Assembly: GCF_016839145.1 (NCBI RefSeq)
Contig: NZ_CP069303.1
Span: 806,001 to 870,000, forward strand
From: Shinella sp. PSBB067
GTDB lineage: Bacteria > Pseudomonadota > Alphaproteobacteria > Rhizobiales > Rhizobiaceae
Direction of reading: 5' to 3'
Length of the DNA: 64,000 nucleotides
Shown: one piece after another, positions 26,601-33,608 of the stretch
How the letters are laid out: each line of letters starts with the position of its first letter
How positions within the stretch are numbered: position 1 is the stretch's first letter
Program-made: the position numbers and the translations under genes
Notes under the pieces: model-generated
What the model was told of the DNA's origin: nothing
The model's database searches: none
The model's input: the letters and a program-made list of their open reading frames with translations, nothing else

Positions 26601-26880
26601 ACGGGCAAAACGCATCGATCCGGAAGAGACGGCCGTGCGGGATGAACTCGAACGGCGCCTCGATACATGGCGAGCAAGATCGCCGACGGTCTACTGGAGC
26701 GACTACAAGGGAGGGAAATCCCTTCTGCAGAGCGCCGAGCGCGCTGCCGCTCGTCGCGCTGCCGGCCGCGATGCTGGCGCCGCCTGGCCTACCCTAAACT
26801 CCATGCGGACCGTCGAAGCCGGAACGCCATTCAGGATGGCCCCAGTACTGAGGGCAAAGGACGATACGCATGAAGAATGA
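23686..26880 (+). CDS. drmA: DrmA-like DISARM helicase
   Basis: A 1064-residue helicase matching DrmA in length and layout: an N-terminal domain starting RDIVALRLAEDLVGPRAE, Walker A PTGGGKT (441-447), a Cys4-like insert (CPACESK and CENPEC, from about 558), the variant DEXH box DELH (643-646), GSTATIRR, and motifs V/VI (ATNMVSVGVDISRLG and YIQSTSRVGRG). DrmA and DrmB form the core complex of DISARM, which in characterised cases holds DNA and an autoinhibitory loop released by a 5' overhang. It overlaps drmB by 11 bases. Here it is placed with a type III-like Mod/Res rather than with DrmD or DrmE. Confidence 0.85.
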   Translation: MQDRSEDRDIVALRLAEDLVGPRAENEVLSARPSDVYLTGILWPQRTAMSGEDDDRLGTAGAGSAEESDGESDAVRTGSVQKPSVAGISFSTKAEGVAKVRIVCSFGTYRTEKGDDGDVWVRQSHSVEIAALELTPGPTREIQLAEHGDGLPDVSLSVRCIKAADTVLVTLALVNSVVPEQDRNEIEAASLFQTSLRIEPCEGTLLVPKPPRRAASVKPTTDGETGAVTDEESGALLYRNVAEFAVGHVCSAEWEEAEISAGSQPHARWVATTWLPSAIVEGVDPNGHPYFAELGNEPGTFDPLLAEALASADATTLGNGLVTFCDAYARWIETQRKRLEDAWDVAPALKHVAEAHLIQCDKALDRMRASVDELGANPRLRRAFQLANFAMHLQHSWDKSKSRHGSLRWRPFQLGFLLLSAPSSVVRDHEHRGVMDLLWFPTGGGKTEAYLALIACIAVYRRLSDNPDDHSGVCALMRYTLRLLTTQQFARSAAMIVALEAIRTGRVAAPEGLPFQGGEPFSIGLWVGGDATPNKRTAAYASIVQRSQEVASPKQLARCPACESKLNWSIASPTSPVEVSCENPECAMYGLLPVHTVDEDVYDNRPTLIIGTADKFAQVVREKRTNSLFAVSEGSPPDLIIQDELHLISGPLGTIAGVYESAFDLMFAARGHRAKVIGSTATIRRAPEQVLALFDREAFQFPPPAIDHDDSGFAVQDRRPSAKGRRYLGVTTAGRSAKFTLQAVAGSLLQTAFGAFSDDVRRDAYWTLVGYFNSLRELGGALVLMQDDVTDSIALYANARSEEKRPLSNVEELTSRRTQEEIREMLDLLDIKVGAPGAVDAVLATNMVSVGVDISRLGLMLVNGQPKTFAEYIQSTSRVGRGDVSGLVVSVLNNAKARDRSHFETFCSWHRTLYRDVEATSVTPFASRARDRALHAALVAAVRHLVPDMLDSPRMEDEAEDEAMDLIDLIVERAKRIDPEETAVRDELERRLDTWRARSPTVYWSDYKGGKSLLQSAERAAARRAAGRDAGAAWPTLNSMRTVEAGTPFRMAPVLRAKDDTHEE

Positions 26881-28729
26881 GTTGCAGGAGCTGCGGCGAA
26901 GCGCAGTCGTTTCTACCTTTGGTCCCGGTTCCGTCGTGGACTTCAGAGCAGGTGGAGGAGCCGTCTCTGGCATCGCTGCAGGGCTCGAGGAATGGGATCG
27001 GTCCTTCCCTCCGGCGGGACTGGCGCACCCGCAGGTCATCCGCGAGACGCGCCTCCAGAAAAAGCTCGGCGTCAAGGGTTTCAGAACGCCCCCTGTGACG
27101 CTCGAGCGGGGAAAGGATGACGATCCGGATACCCGGCGTCTTGTTGCCGTGCGCTTCCCGAAATGGCTGCAATGCCCCAGCTGCGATGTCATCAAGCCGG
27201 AGCGCCGATGGAAGAACGACCCGGGAAAGGCCTACCGTTACTGCCCGACGTGCACCGAAAAGGCACATGGCGACAGCAAGGTCTTTGTCATTCCCGTCCG
27301 CTTCGTCATGGCATGCAAGCATGGGCATGTTGACGAGTTTCCGTGGGACTGGTGGGTCGGACACAAGCCCGAATGCTCAGTGGCGAAACGGGAAAACACG
27401 GATCGCCATCCGGGGCTTGTCCTGCGGTCCGAGAGGCCGGGCCTCGCCGGTCTGATCCTCAGCTGCCCGAAGTGTGGTGCGCGCCGATCAATGGATGGCG
27501 TCTTTTCCAAGAAGACGTGGGAACGCGGCCCCAAATGCCGCGGCCATCGACCATGGCTGGCCGATGGCGATGAGAGCTGCGGCAAGGAGCAGTACGCCGT
27601 TCAACGAGGGGCGTCGAACCTGTATTTCGCCGTGACGGAGTCCGCGCTGAGCATTCCACCTTGGTCGGACCGCCTTCAGGAGGTGCTTGGTGACTGGTGG
27701 AGTTCCCTGACGAACTTGGACGACCTGTCGAAGCTCGAGGAATACATCGGCTTCCTTGCGAAGGGCGACCTTGAGAGCGTTCTCAAGGAACTCGAAATGT
27801 CGCCTGCCGAACTGGCGGAAGCGATCCGTGCCCGCCTCACGTCTTACGGACAGCTGCGGACCGATGATCTGAGACCAGCAGAGTATCGACAGTTTGTCAC
27901 GGAACCCGGGCGCAGTCGAACCCCCGACATCGACTTCGAGACACGCCGGGAGGCGGTCGCCGCGGAAATCGCCCCGTGGATTTCCCGGGTGGTAAGGGCC
28001 GTACGATTGAGGGAGGTGCGAGCCATCAAGGGCTTTACCCGCATCAACCCACCCGGCGATCCAGACTCGCCAGAGGTGGCTCGTCTCTCCAAGGAGCCGC
28101 TTGAATGGTTGCCAGCCATCGAGGTCCGCGGCGAGGGCATCTTTCTCGCCCTGAACGAGGAGCGCCTATCGAGCTGGGAAAACCGGCCAGACGTCGTGGC
28201 GCGCGTTTCCGAGTGCGAGGCGCGGCATCAGGCCGATTGGAAGGAACGGTACGGAGAAGACGCGAAGCCACCTCAGGCGATCACCCCGCGATACATGCTC
28301 TGCCACACCCTAGCGCACGCTCTCATGCGTCAGCTTACCCTCGAATGCGGCTACTCCTCGGCATCTCTCCAGGAGAGGATCTATGCCGGTACTGGCGAGG
28401 AGCAGATGGCGGGACTTCTCATCTATACCGCGACCCCCGATTCGGATGGGACGCTTGGAGGGCTCGAACGGCAGGGGAAGGCGGGGCGCATTGCAGGCAT
28501 CCTCCAACGTGCAATCGATGCGATCGAATGGTGCTCTTCGGACCCGCTATGCATCACCGACATGATGGGAGCCGAGAAAAGCTACTCCCATTCGGTGTGC
28601 CACGCCTGCTGTCTTGTCCCGGAGACATCGTGTGAAGCGTTCAACAGCTTCCTCGATCGTGCACTACTCACCGGCGACGGGACGGGCTCGGGTCTCGGCT
28701 ACTTCGAAGAGATGCTTCGGAGAAGCTGA
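26870..28729 (+). CDS. drmB: DrmB-like DUF1998 protein
   Basis: A 619-residue protein with the DrmB opening (LQELRRSAVVSTFGPGSVVD, 5-24), zinc-ribbon pairs CPSC (about 102) and CPTC (about 125), another at CPKCGARR (about 199), and the C-terminal DUF1998 with HTLAHALMRQLTLECGYS and a Cys cluster (WCSSDPLC, CHACCLVPETSCE). DrmB partners DrmA on DNA in DISARM. It overlaps drmA by 11 bases and the NERD gene by TGATG, so all three should be made together. Zinc binding is inferred from the Cys pairs. Confidence 0.86.
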   Translation: MKNELQELRRSAVVSTFGPGSVVDFRAGGGAVSGIAAGLEEWDRSFPPAGLAHPQVIRETRLQKKLGVKGFRTPPVTLERGKDDDPDTRRLVAVRFPKWLQCPSCDVIKPERRWKNDPGKAYRYCPTCTEKAHGDSKVFVIPVRFVMACKHGHVDEFPWDWWVGHKPECSVAKRENTDRHPGLVLRSERPGLAGLILSCPKCGARRSMDGVFSKKTWERGPKCRGHRPWLADGDESCGKEQYAVQRGASNLYFAVTESALSIPPWSDRLQEVLGDWWSSLTNLDDLSKLEEYIGFLAKGDLESVLKELEMSPAELAEAIRARLTSYGQLRTDDLRPAEYRQFVTEPGRSRTPDIDFETRREAVAAEIAPWISRVVRAVRLREVRAIKGFTRINPPGDPDSPEVARLSKEPLEWLPAIEVRGEGIFLALNEERLSSWENRPDVVARVSECEARHQADWKERYGEDAKPPQAITPRYMLCHTLAHALMRQLTLECGYSSASLQERIYAGTGEEQMAGLLIYTATPDSDGTLGGLERQGKAGRIAGILQRAIDAIEWCSSDPLCITDMMGAEKSYSHSVCHACCLVPETSCEAFNSFLDRALLTGDGTGSGLGYFEEMLRRS

Positions 28730-30414
28730 TGGCAGTGCTCTGGCCCAAAAAACTTCCTCGTTCGGTCCTCGACGATCCGAGGCGAAAGGCAGAGGTTCGC
28801 GTTTACGATCGCCTCGCCGAAGTGCTCGACGACAGCTTCCATGTCTTCTACTCGAGTCCCTGGCTGGGCACCGACAGGCTCGGAAACGAGAAGGATGGCG
28901 AATGCGATTTCCTGATCGCTCATCCCGAGCACGGCATCCTCGCAATCGAGGTCAAGGGCGGCAGAGAAATCTCGTTCGACCCGAGGGACGGCCAGTGGCG
29001 CAGCACGGATCACGGCGGGTTCGTCCACAAGATCAAGGATCCTGTTGCACAAGCACGCAGCGCGAAACATGAGATCCTGAAACGGCTGAATGACTCACCG
29101 AGGTGGCCAAACCGCTTCGTTCATGCTGCTCACGGGGTGATTTTCCCGAGCGCCGGCTCGCCTCCCGGCAATCTCGGCGCGGATCGGCCGACCCGGATAT
29201 TCTGCTGTTCACGGCAGTTTCACGATGAGTTTGGCGCATGGATTGCCGAGCGGCTGAAGGCTGGCCAGCGCCCCGACAACTGCGAGCCGCTGGGTCGCGA
29301 CGGCATTGCTGCGCTGGAACGCCTTCTCGCGCATCCGTTTACGCTGAGCTTCCGGATTGGCGCCGCGCTGGCTGAAGCCGATGCGGAGTTCCGCGTCCTT
29401 GAGCCGTCCCAGTACCAGATCCTCGACATGATCGCCGATATCCCGCGGGCACTTGTTCGGGGTGGTGCAGGTACCGGCAAGACGGTTGTAGCGATCGAGG
29501 AAGCGCTCAGATCCGCGGCGGCCGGGCGAAAGACCCTCCTGACCTGTCACAGTCGTCCGCTGGCAAGCAACCTCGAACGAAAGCTGAAGAATGTCGAGAA
29601 CCTCACCGTTGCCGGATTTCACGCCATGTGCGGGCGGATCTCACGGCAGGCAGGCATCTCGCCGCCTTCCGGGATCAGCGAAAGGGAACTTTACGAGAGC
29701 GCGCTGCCGAATGCTCTCTATCGCGCAATGGAGGCTCAGCCTGCACTCCGATGGGACACCGTCATCGTCGACGAAGGTCAGGATTTCCGAGACGACTGGT
29801 GGATCGCGCTGGATGCGTGCCTTTTGCCCGATGGACGTATCCGCGTATTCATGGACAGCAATCAACGGGTCTACGAGAGCGCTGGAGATGGCGCTCGCGA
29901 TCTGAGCGTGGTTCCGGTTCGCCTTTCCCGAAACCTTAGGAATACCAAGAATATCCACAAGGCTGCATCGGTCCACTATTCGGGACCAGAGATCGTCGCG
30001 GACGGGCCCGATGGCCTGGAAGTGTCGTGGGTCAGCGCAGAGAGTCCGGACGCGAAGATCGAGGCGGCGTACCGGGAGCTTCGCAGGCTCGTTCTCAACG
30101 AGGAAGTAGCCCCCGGTGACATAGCTGTGCTCGTCAACGGCCCTGCCGCCCGGGCGAGCTTCCTCGAGAGAAGCAGCGGAACCAGTATTCCACTCACCGA
30201 TGCCGAGATCATGGCACTCGAGGACGTGGTCGTGGACACCGTGCGCCGATTCAAGGGGCTCGAACGACCCGCAATAGTGCTGATCGTCAGCGGCGACGAG
30301 ATGGACCGACGAGAACTTGCCTATGTCGCTTTTTCGAGGGCGCGGGCATATCTGTGCGTCGTATCATCGCCAACGGAGGCGAAGTGGTTGTCGGAGGGAT
30401 CGTCGGATGCTTGA
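28729..30414 (+). CDS. NERD nuclease domain fused to UvrD/DUF2075-like helicase
   Basis: A 561-residue fusion. The N-terminal NERD domain has ECD (58-60) and AIEVKGG with Glu74 and Lys76, the D...ExK nuclease set. The helicase part has Walker A GGAGTGKT (245-252), Walker B VDEGQD (347-352), DTVRRFKGLERPAIVLI (motif V) and YVAFSRARAYLCVV (motif VI). It stands directly after drmB, where classical DISARM has the phospholipase-D nuclease DrmC. It may replace DrmC as the nuclease of the system, coupling cleavage to DNA translocation. It converges on dcm copy B with 11 bases between the stops. Confidence 0.88.
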   Translation: MAVLWPKKLPRSVLDDPRRKAEVRVYDRLAEVLDDSFHVFYSSPWLGTDRLGNEKDGECDFLIAHPEHGILAIEVKGGREISFDPRDGQWRSTDHGGFVHKIKDPVAQARSAKHEILKRLNDSPRWPNRFVHAAHGVIFPSAGSPPGNLGADRPTRIFCCSRQFHDEFGAWIAERLKAGQRPDNCEPLGRDGIAALERLLAHPFTLSFRIGAALAEADAEFRVLEPSQYQILDMIADIPRALVRGGAGTGKTVVAIEEALRSAAAGRKTLLTCHSRPLASNLERKLKNVENLTVAGFHAMCGRISRQAGISPPSGISERELYESALPNALYRAMEAQPALRWDTVIVDEGQDFRDDWWIALDACLLPDGRIRVFMDSNQRVYESAGDGARDLSVVPVRLSRNLRNTKNIHKAASVHYSGPEIVADGPDGLEVSWVSAESPDAKIEAAYRELRRLVLNEEVAPGDIAVLVNGPAARASFLERSSGTSIPLTDAEIMALEDVVVDTVRRFKGLERPAIVLIVSGDEMDRRELAYVAFSRARAYLCVVSSPTEAKWLSEGSSDA

Positions 30415-30425
30415 GCATCCTGCCC

Positions 30426-31958
30426 TCAAGCCAGCGCGCTCAGGATCAGCCCTGCAATCTGGCGTGCCAGAAACGGCGGCACGGCGTTCCCGACTTGGAC
30501 GTACTGCTGGGTCCGATTGCCCATGAACAGGTAGTCGTCGGGGAATGTCTGAAGTCGCGCAGCTTCGCGCACCGTCAGGCTGCGGCACTGCAGAGGATCG
30601 GGATGGATGAAGTAATGACCATCCTTCGAGATGTGGCTTGTGACAGTGGTTGAGGCCTCATCGGCCAGCTGGACGCGGAACCGGTCATTGAACACCCCGC
30701 TGTGCCAGTTGCGATGATCCGGGCTCAGCGCGAGCGGAAAATCGGCGGCCTTCGGGCTGTAACCACAGACGGCCCCGAACACGGCTGCGAACAGGTAGCG
30801 GCCGAGATCAGACGCCATGTGTCCCCGCGTTTCATGCTGGGCGAAAGCGCGAAGGTCCGGACGCTCCAGCCAGCGCAGCAGTTCATCATTCGAATTCCCG
30901 TAGTTCTCGGGAAGGCGTGTACCCTTCCGACTACAAGGGGCTTCCGTCGCCGTGCGCCTTGCAACTGACGAGAATGCCTCACGGAGCGGCTGATTGTCCT
31001 TCCCGGCATGCATACGCGCCAGCAGTTTCGCAGCATCTCTCACCTCCTGTCGCCAGTCTTCCGCGCTGTCCGCCCCGCGACTGATCCCGCTTCGCAAGGG
31101 GGGCATGGATTCAATGACGTCACTGACAAATCGTGCTGGTCCGGAGACCGCAATGGCGGTGCCGGCCGCCTTTCCTGCCAGATCAGCCCTGATCCCGACG
31201 ATGATTACCCGATGGCGTCGCTGCGGAACGCCGAACTCTTCGGCGCGCACGACGAAGTCCGAAGGACGCATCGCCTCCTGCAGGCTGGCCTTACCGTCTT
31301 CGACCCGAATGGCCCGCAGCTCGTATTGATGGCCATGGCCGCTGCCGAGGGAGGCAAGGTCCTCCATCAGCATCTCGAACACGAGTCGGCTCTCGACAGT
31401 CGAGGACAACATGCCCTTGACGTTCTCCATCACGAAGGCTGCCGGCCGAAGCCTGTCGAGCACTCTGATGTACTCGCGGAACAGGTAGTGCCGTTCATCC
31501 AACTCAGGCACATAGCCGACCTTGCCCCTCGACCGCGCCCGACCCACGAGGGAGTAGGCCTGACACGGCGGGCCGCCGATCAGGATCGTGTCATCGTAGC
31601 CTGCCCTCAGCTTCTCGATGGCGGCATCGATCGCTGTTGCTGCGGCCTCGGTGCCGAGTTCGAGGCCACGCGCCTCTTCGATCGCTGCTCGCCAGGCAGC
31701 CGCATCGACTTCCGACCAGTCCGGTTCGGACACTTCCCCAGCGTGGAAATCGATGAACTGTCGGGGCAAGGTCCCGTGACGTGCGCGGTATCCGCGCAGG
31801 AACGCGCGCAGTATCAGCGTCCGGTGCGCCGATGCCTCCTTCTCGACAGAGATGCCGATCCGGAACGGCGCGTGGCCGTCCTCGGCAAGAGATGCAAACC
31901 CCTCGCCAAGTCCGCCGGGGCCGGCGAACAGATCAACGATGCCGAAAGTCGAAGGCAA
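30426..31958 (-). CDS. DNA cytosine-5 methyltransferase (DrmMII/Dcm-like), copy B
   Basis: A 510-residue C5 methyltransferase with DLFAGPGGLGEGF (9-21), GGPPCQAYS (Cys132), ENV (178-180), QRRHR (246-250) and VQVGNAVPP. It starts at TTG with AGGAG 7 bases ahead, as in copy A. It is about 80% identical to copy A; differences cluster in the segment after motif VIII (about 255-345), which in this family sits in or near the target-recognition region, so specificity could differ. In class 2 DISARM the 5mC methyltransferase DrmMII marks CCWGG. Here it probably adds a second self-mark next to the adenine methyltransferase of the same locus. Confidence 0.93.
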   Translation of the reverse strand: MPSTFGIVDLFAGPGGLGEGFASLAEDGHAPFRIGISVEKEASAHRTLILRAFLRGYRARHGTLPRQFIDFHAGEVSEPDWSEVDAAAWRAAIEEARGLELGTEAAATAIDAAIEKLRAGYDDTILIGGPPCQAYSLVGRARSRGKVGYVPELDERHYLFREYIRVLDRLRPAAFVMENVKGMLSSTVESRLVFEMLMEDLASLGSGHGHQYELRAIRVEDGKASLQEAMRPSDFVVRAEEFGVPQRRHRVIIVGIRADLAGKAAGTAIAVSGPARFVSDVIESMPPLRSGISRGADSAEDWRQEVRDAAKLLARMHAGKDNQPLREAFSSVARRTATEAPCSRKGTRLPENYGNSNDELLRWLERPDLRAFAQHETRGHMASDLGRYLFAAVFGAVCGYSPKAADFPLALSPDHRNWHSGVFNDRFRVQLADEASTTVTSHISKDGHYFIHPDPLQCRSLTVREAARLQTFPDDYLFMGNRTQQYVQVGNAVPPFLARQIAGLILSALA

Positions 31959-31976
31959 ATCAGGCTCCTGACGAAC

Positions 31977-32012
31977 TTCATTCAGCCGGTGTATACCAGG
32001 TTCAGGGACGAA
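31977..32012. promoter_or_regulatory. Conserved divergent promoter core between dcm and vsr, copy B
   Basis: Identical over 36 bases to 11598-11633, with the same overlapping -10 candidates at GTATAC. CCAGG is at 31996-32000 and at 32015-32019, the spacing of copy A. The surrounding coding DNA is clearly less conserved than this core. Confidence 0.5.
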
Positions 32013-32025
32013 AACCAGGACGCAT

Positions 32026-32487
32026 GTGACAGATATCGTGGATCAGCAGACCCGGTCCCGCATGATGGCAGGGATCAGGGGAAAGGACACGAAGCCCGAG
32101 CTGGCGCTGAGGCGGGCGTTGCACGCGCGCGGTTTCCGATTCCGGCTCCATTCGAAGGCGGTCCACGGTCGACCGGACCTCGTTCTGCCGAAGTATCGCG
32201 CCGTCGTCTTCGTGCATGGCTGTTTCTGGCATCGTCACGAGGGGTGCCGCTACACGACCACACCATCGACCCGCCAGGAGTTCTGGCAGGGAAAGTTCGC
32301 CGCGAACGTTGCTCGAGACGCAGCAGTACGCGGGAGGCTTCTGGAAGAGGGCTGGCGCGTTGCAACAGTGTGGGAGTGCGCGCTTCGGAAACCGGATCAG
32401 ATAGTCGCGTCTGTAAACAGCCTGTCAGAATGGCTGCAATCCGAGGACGATCGGATCGAAATCGGCGCCAAAGAGGCGCAGTCGTAA
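32026..32487 (+). CDS. vsr: Very short patch repair endonuclease, copy B
   Basis: A 153-residue Vsr with TRSRMMAGIRGKDTKPEL, GRPDLVLPK (catalytic Asp) and the zinc-site HGCFWHRHEGCRY, WECALRK. It starts at GTG (32026) with AGGA ahead, against ATG in copy A. It should repair T:G mismatches made by deamination at sites of Dcm copy B. It ends only 27 bases before the stop of the last phage tail gene, which comes from the opposite strand, so this is the right edge of the defence island. Confidence 0.93.
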   Translation: MTDIVDQQTRSRMMAGIRGKDTKPELALRRALHARGFRFRLHSKAVHGRPDLVLPKYRAVVFVHGCFWHRHEGCRYTTTPSTRQEFWQGKFAANVARDAAVRGRLLEEGWRVATVWECALRKPDQIVASVNSLSEWLQSEDDRIEIGAKEAQS

Positions 32488-32514
32488 GGAGATGCTCTTA
32501 CCTTGGACGCGCAC

Positions 32515-33591
32515 TCAGCCGATCTTGCAGCCCCAGAAGGACGTCTGATCGGCGGCGAAGTAGCCGTCCGCGACCCGGAAATACCCCTGCAGCTCGACGG
32601 TATCGCCGGCCGTCAGTGGCACCATGGTCTGCAACCAGATCGCGGTGGCGAGCGAGACGTGGGTGGCGGAGATTTCGCCGAGGGAGCCGCGGATTTCGGT
32701 CGTCCCGTTCAGCACGAGCCGCCCGCGCATGCGCGCAGTTGTACTGGCGTTGACCTTGTACATGAGCGTCGCGCCGAAGAGGTAGGTGCCGTCCACGGGC
32801 GCCACGAAGTGGTTGTTCGCGGCGTCGAAGGCGCCCTGATCGTTGTAGTCTGTGTTGTTGATGGCGATCTTCGTCCAGGTGCCGACGCCGACATAATTGT
32901 CGTAGTTCGTGTAGGCCTTGAACCTCGGCAGCCGGGGCTGGTCGACGATGCCGCTGGCGTTGTCGACGCTGAGCCCGTCGAAGAAGGTGCTGCCGTCGGC
33001 CGAGACCGCGAGGCGGAACCTGTCCGAGCCGAAGAGCCCGACCAGCGCCTTGGTGACGAAGCCGGTCTGCAGCGTCAGCCCGAGATCGTCGCCGGCCGCC
33101 TCCTTGTTCATGGTGTAGAACAGATCGCCGGTGCCCCCCTCGGCCACGGTCTTCGCCGTCCAGAGCGCGGCGTTCAGCTTGGCCGAGAACGGGTTCGATG
33201 CATCGGCCGTCGTGCCAACCCCGAGCAGCGTCATGTTCTGCAGCGCCGCGGGCGTGGTGCCGACCCAGCCCGACCCCTCATAGACCAGCAGCAGGCCCTC
33301 GTCCTCGACCCACGCCCGCCAGCCGGTCCGGGACGGCAGGCGCAGCCAGGCGCCATCGGTCCAGAGCGCGACGTTCAGGTCCCATCCTGCCCAGTCGCCC
33401 GTCGCGCCCGAGCCGACGATGTAGCGGTCGCCATCGGCGGGGCTGCCGGGCGGCGCAGTCAGATCCCGGTCGAGGACGGAGAGCTGCACGAGCCCGTCGA
33501 GCAAGCGCAGCGCCTCATTGTGGGTGACATGCTTCTGGGCCTGCGCGGCCATGATGAAGGGCAGCGCCAGATGCGCCGTGGTGTCGGACAT
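32515..33591 (-). CDS. DUF2793 domain-containing phage protein
   Basis: A 358-residue protein. The first 100 residues match DUF2793 (LALPFIMAAQAQKHVTHNEALRLLDGLVQLSV, broken by no gap, then PPGSPADGDRYIVG and a Trp-rich stretch). The C-terminal half looks like a C1q/TNF-like beta-jelly roll (FDAANNHFVAPVDGTYLFGATLMY), a fold common at tail-fibre tips. It is the last late gene, after the megatron tail protein, so it is probably a tail fibre or receptor-binding tip. The ATG at 33591 has AGGAG 10 bases ahead; a TTG two codons upstream is also in frame. Confidence 0.8.
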   Translation of the reverse strand: MSDTTAHLALPFIMAAQAQKHVTHNEALRLLDGLVQLSVLDRDLTAPPGSPADGDRYIVGSGATGDWAGWDLNVALWTDGAWLRLPSRTGWRAWVEDEGLLLVYEGSGWVGTTPAALQNMTLLGVGTTADASNPFSAKLNAALWTAKTVAEGGTGDLFYTMNKEAAGDDLGLTLQTGFVTKALVGLFGSDRFRLAVSADGSTFFDGLSVDNASGIVDQPRLPRFKAYTNYDNYVGVGTWTKIAINNTDYNDQGAFDAANNHFVAPVDGTYLFGATLMYKVNASTTARMRGRLVLNGTTEIRGSLGEISATHVSLATAIWLQTMVPLTAGDTVELQGYFRVADGYFAADQTSFWGCKIG

Positions 33592-33608
33592 GAACAAAGC
33601 TCTCCTGA

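Noticed and set aside
9984..32487. Composite transposon bounded by the dcm-vsr copies
   Set aside because: No transposase, terminal inverted repeats or target duplications at the module ends.
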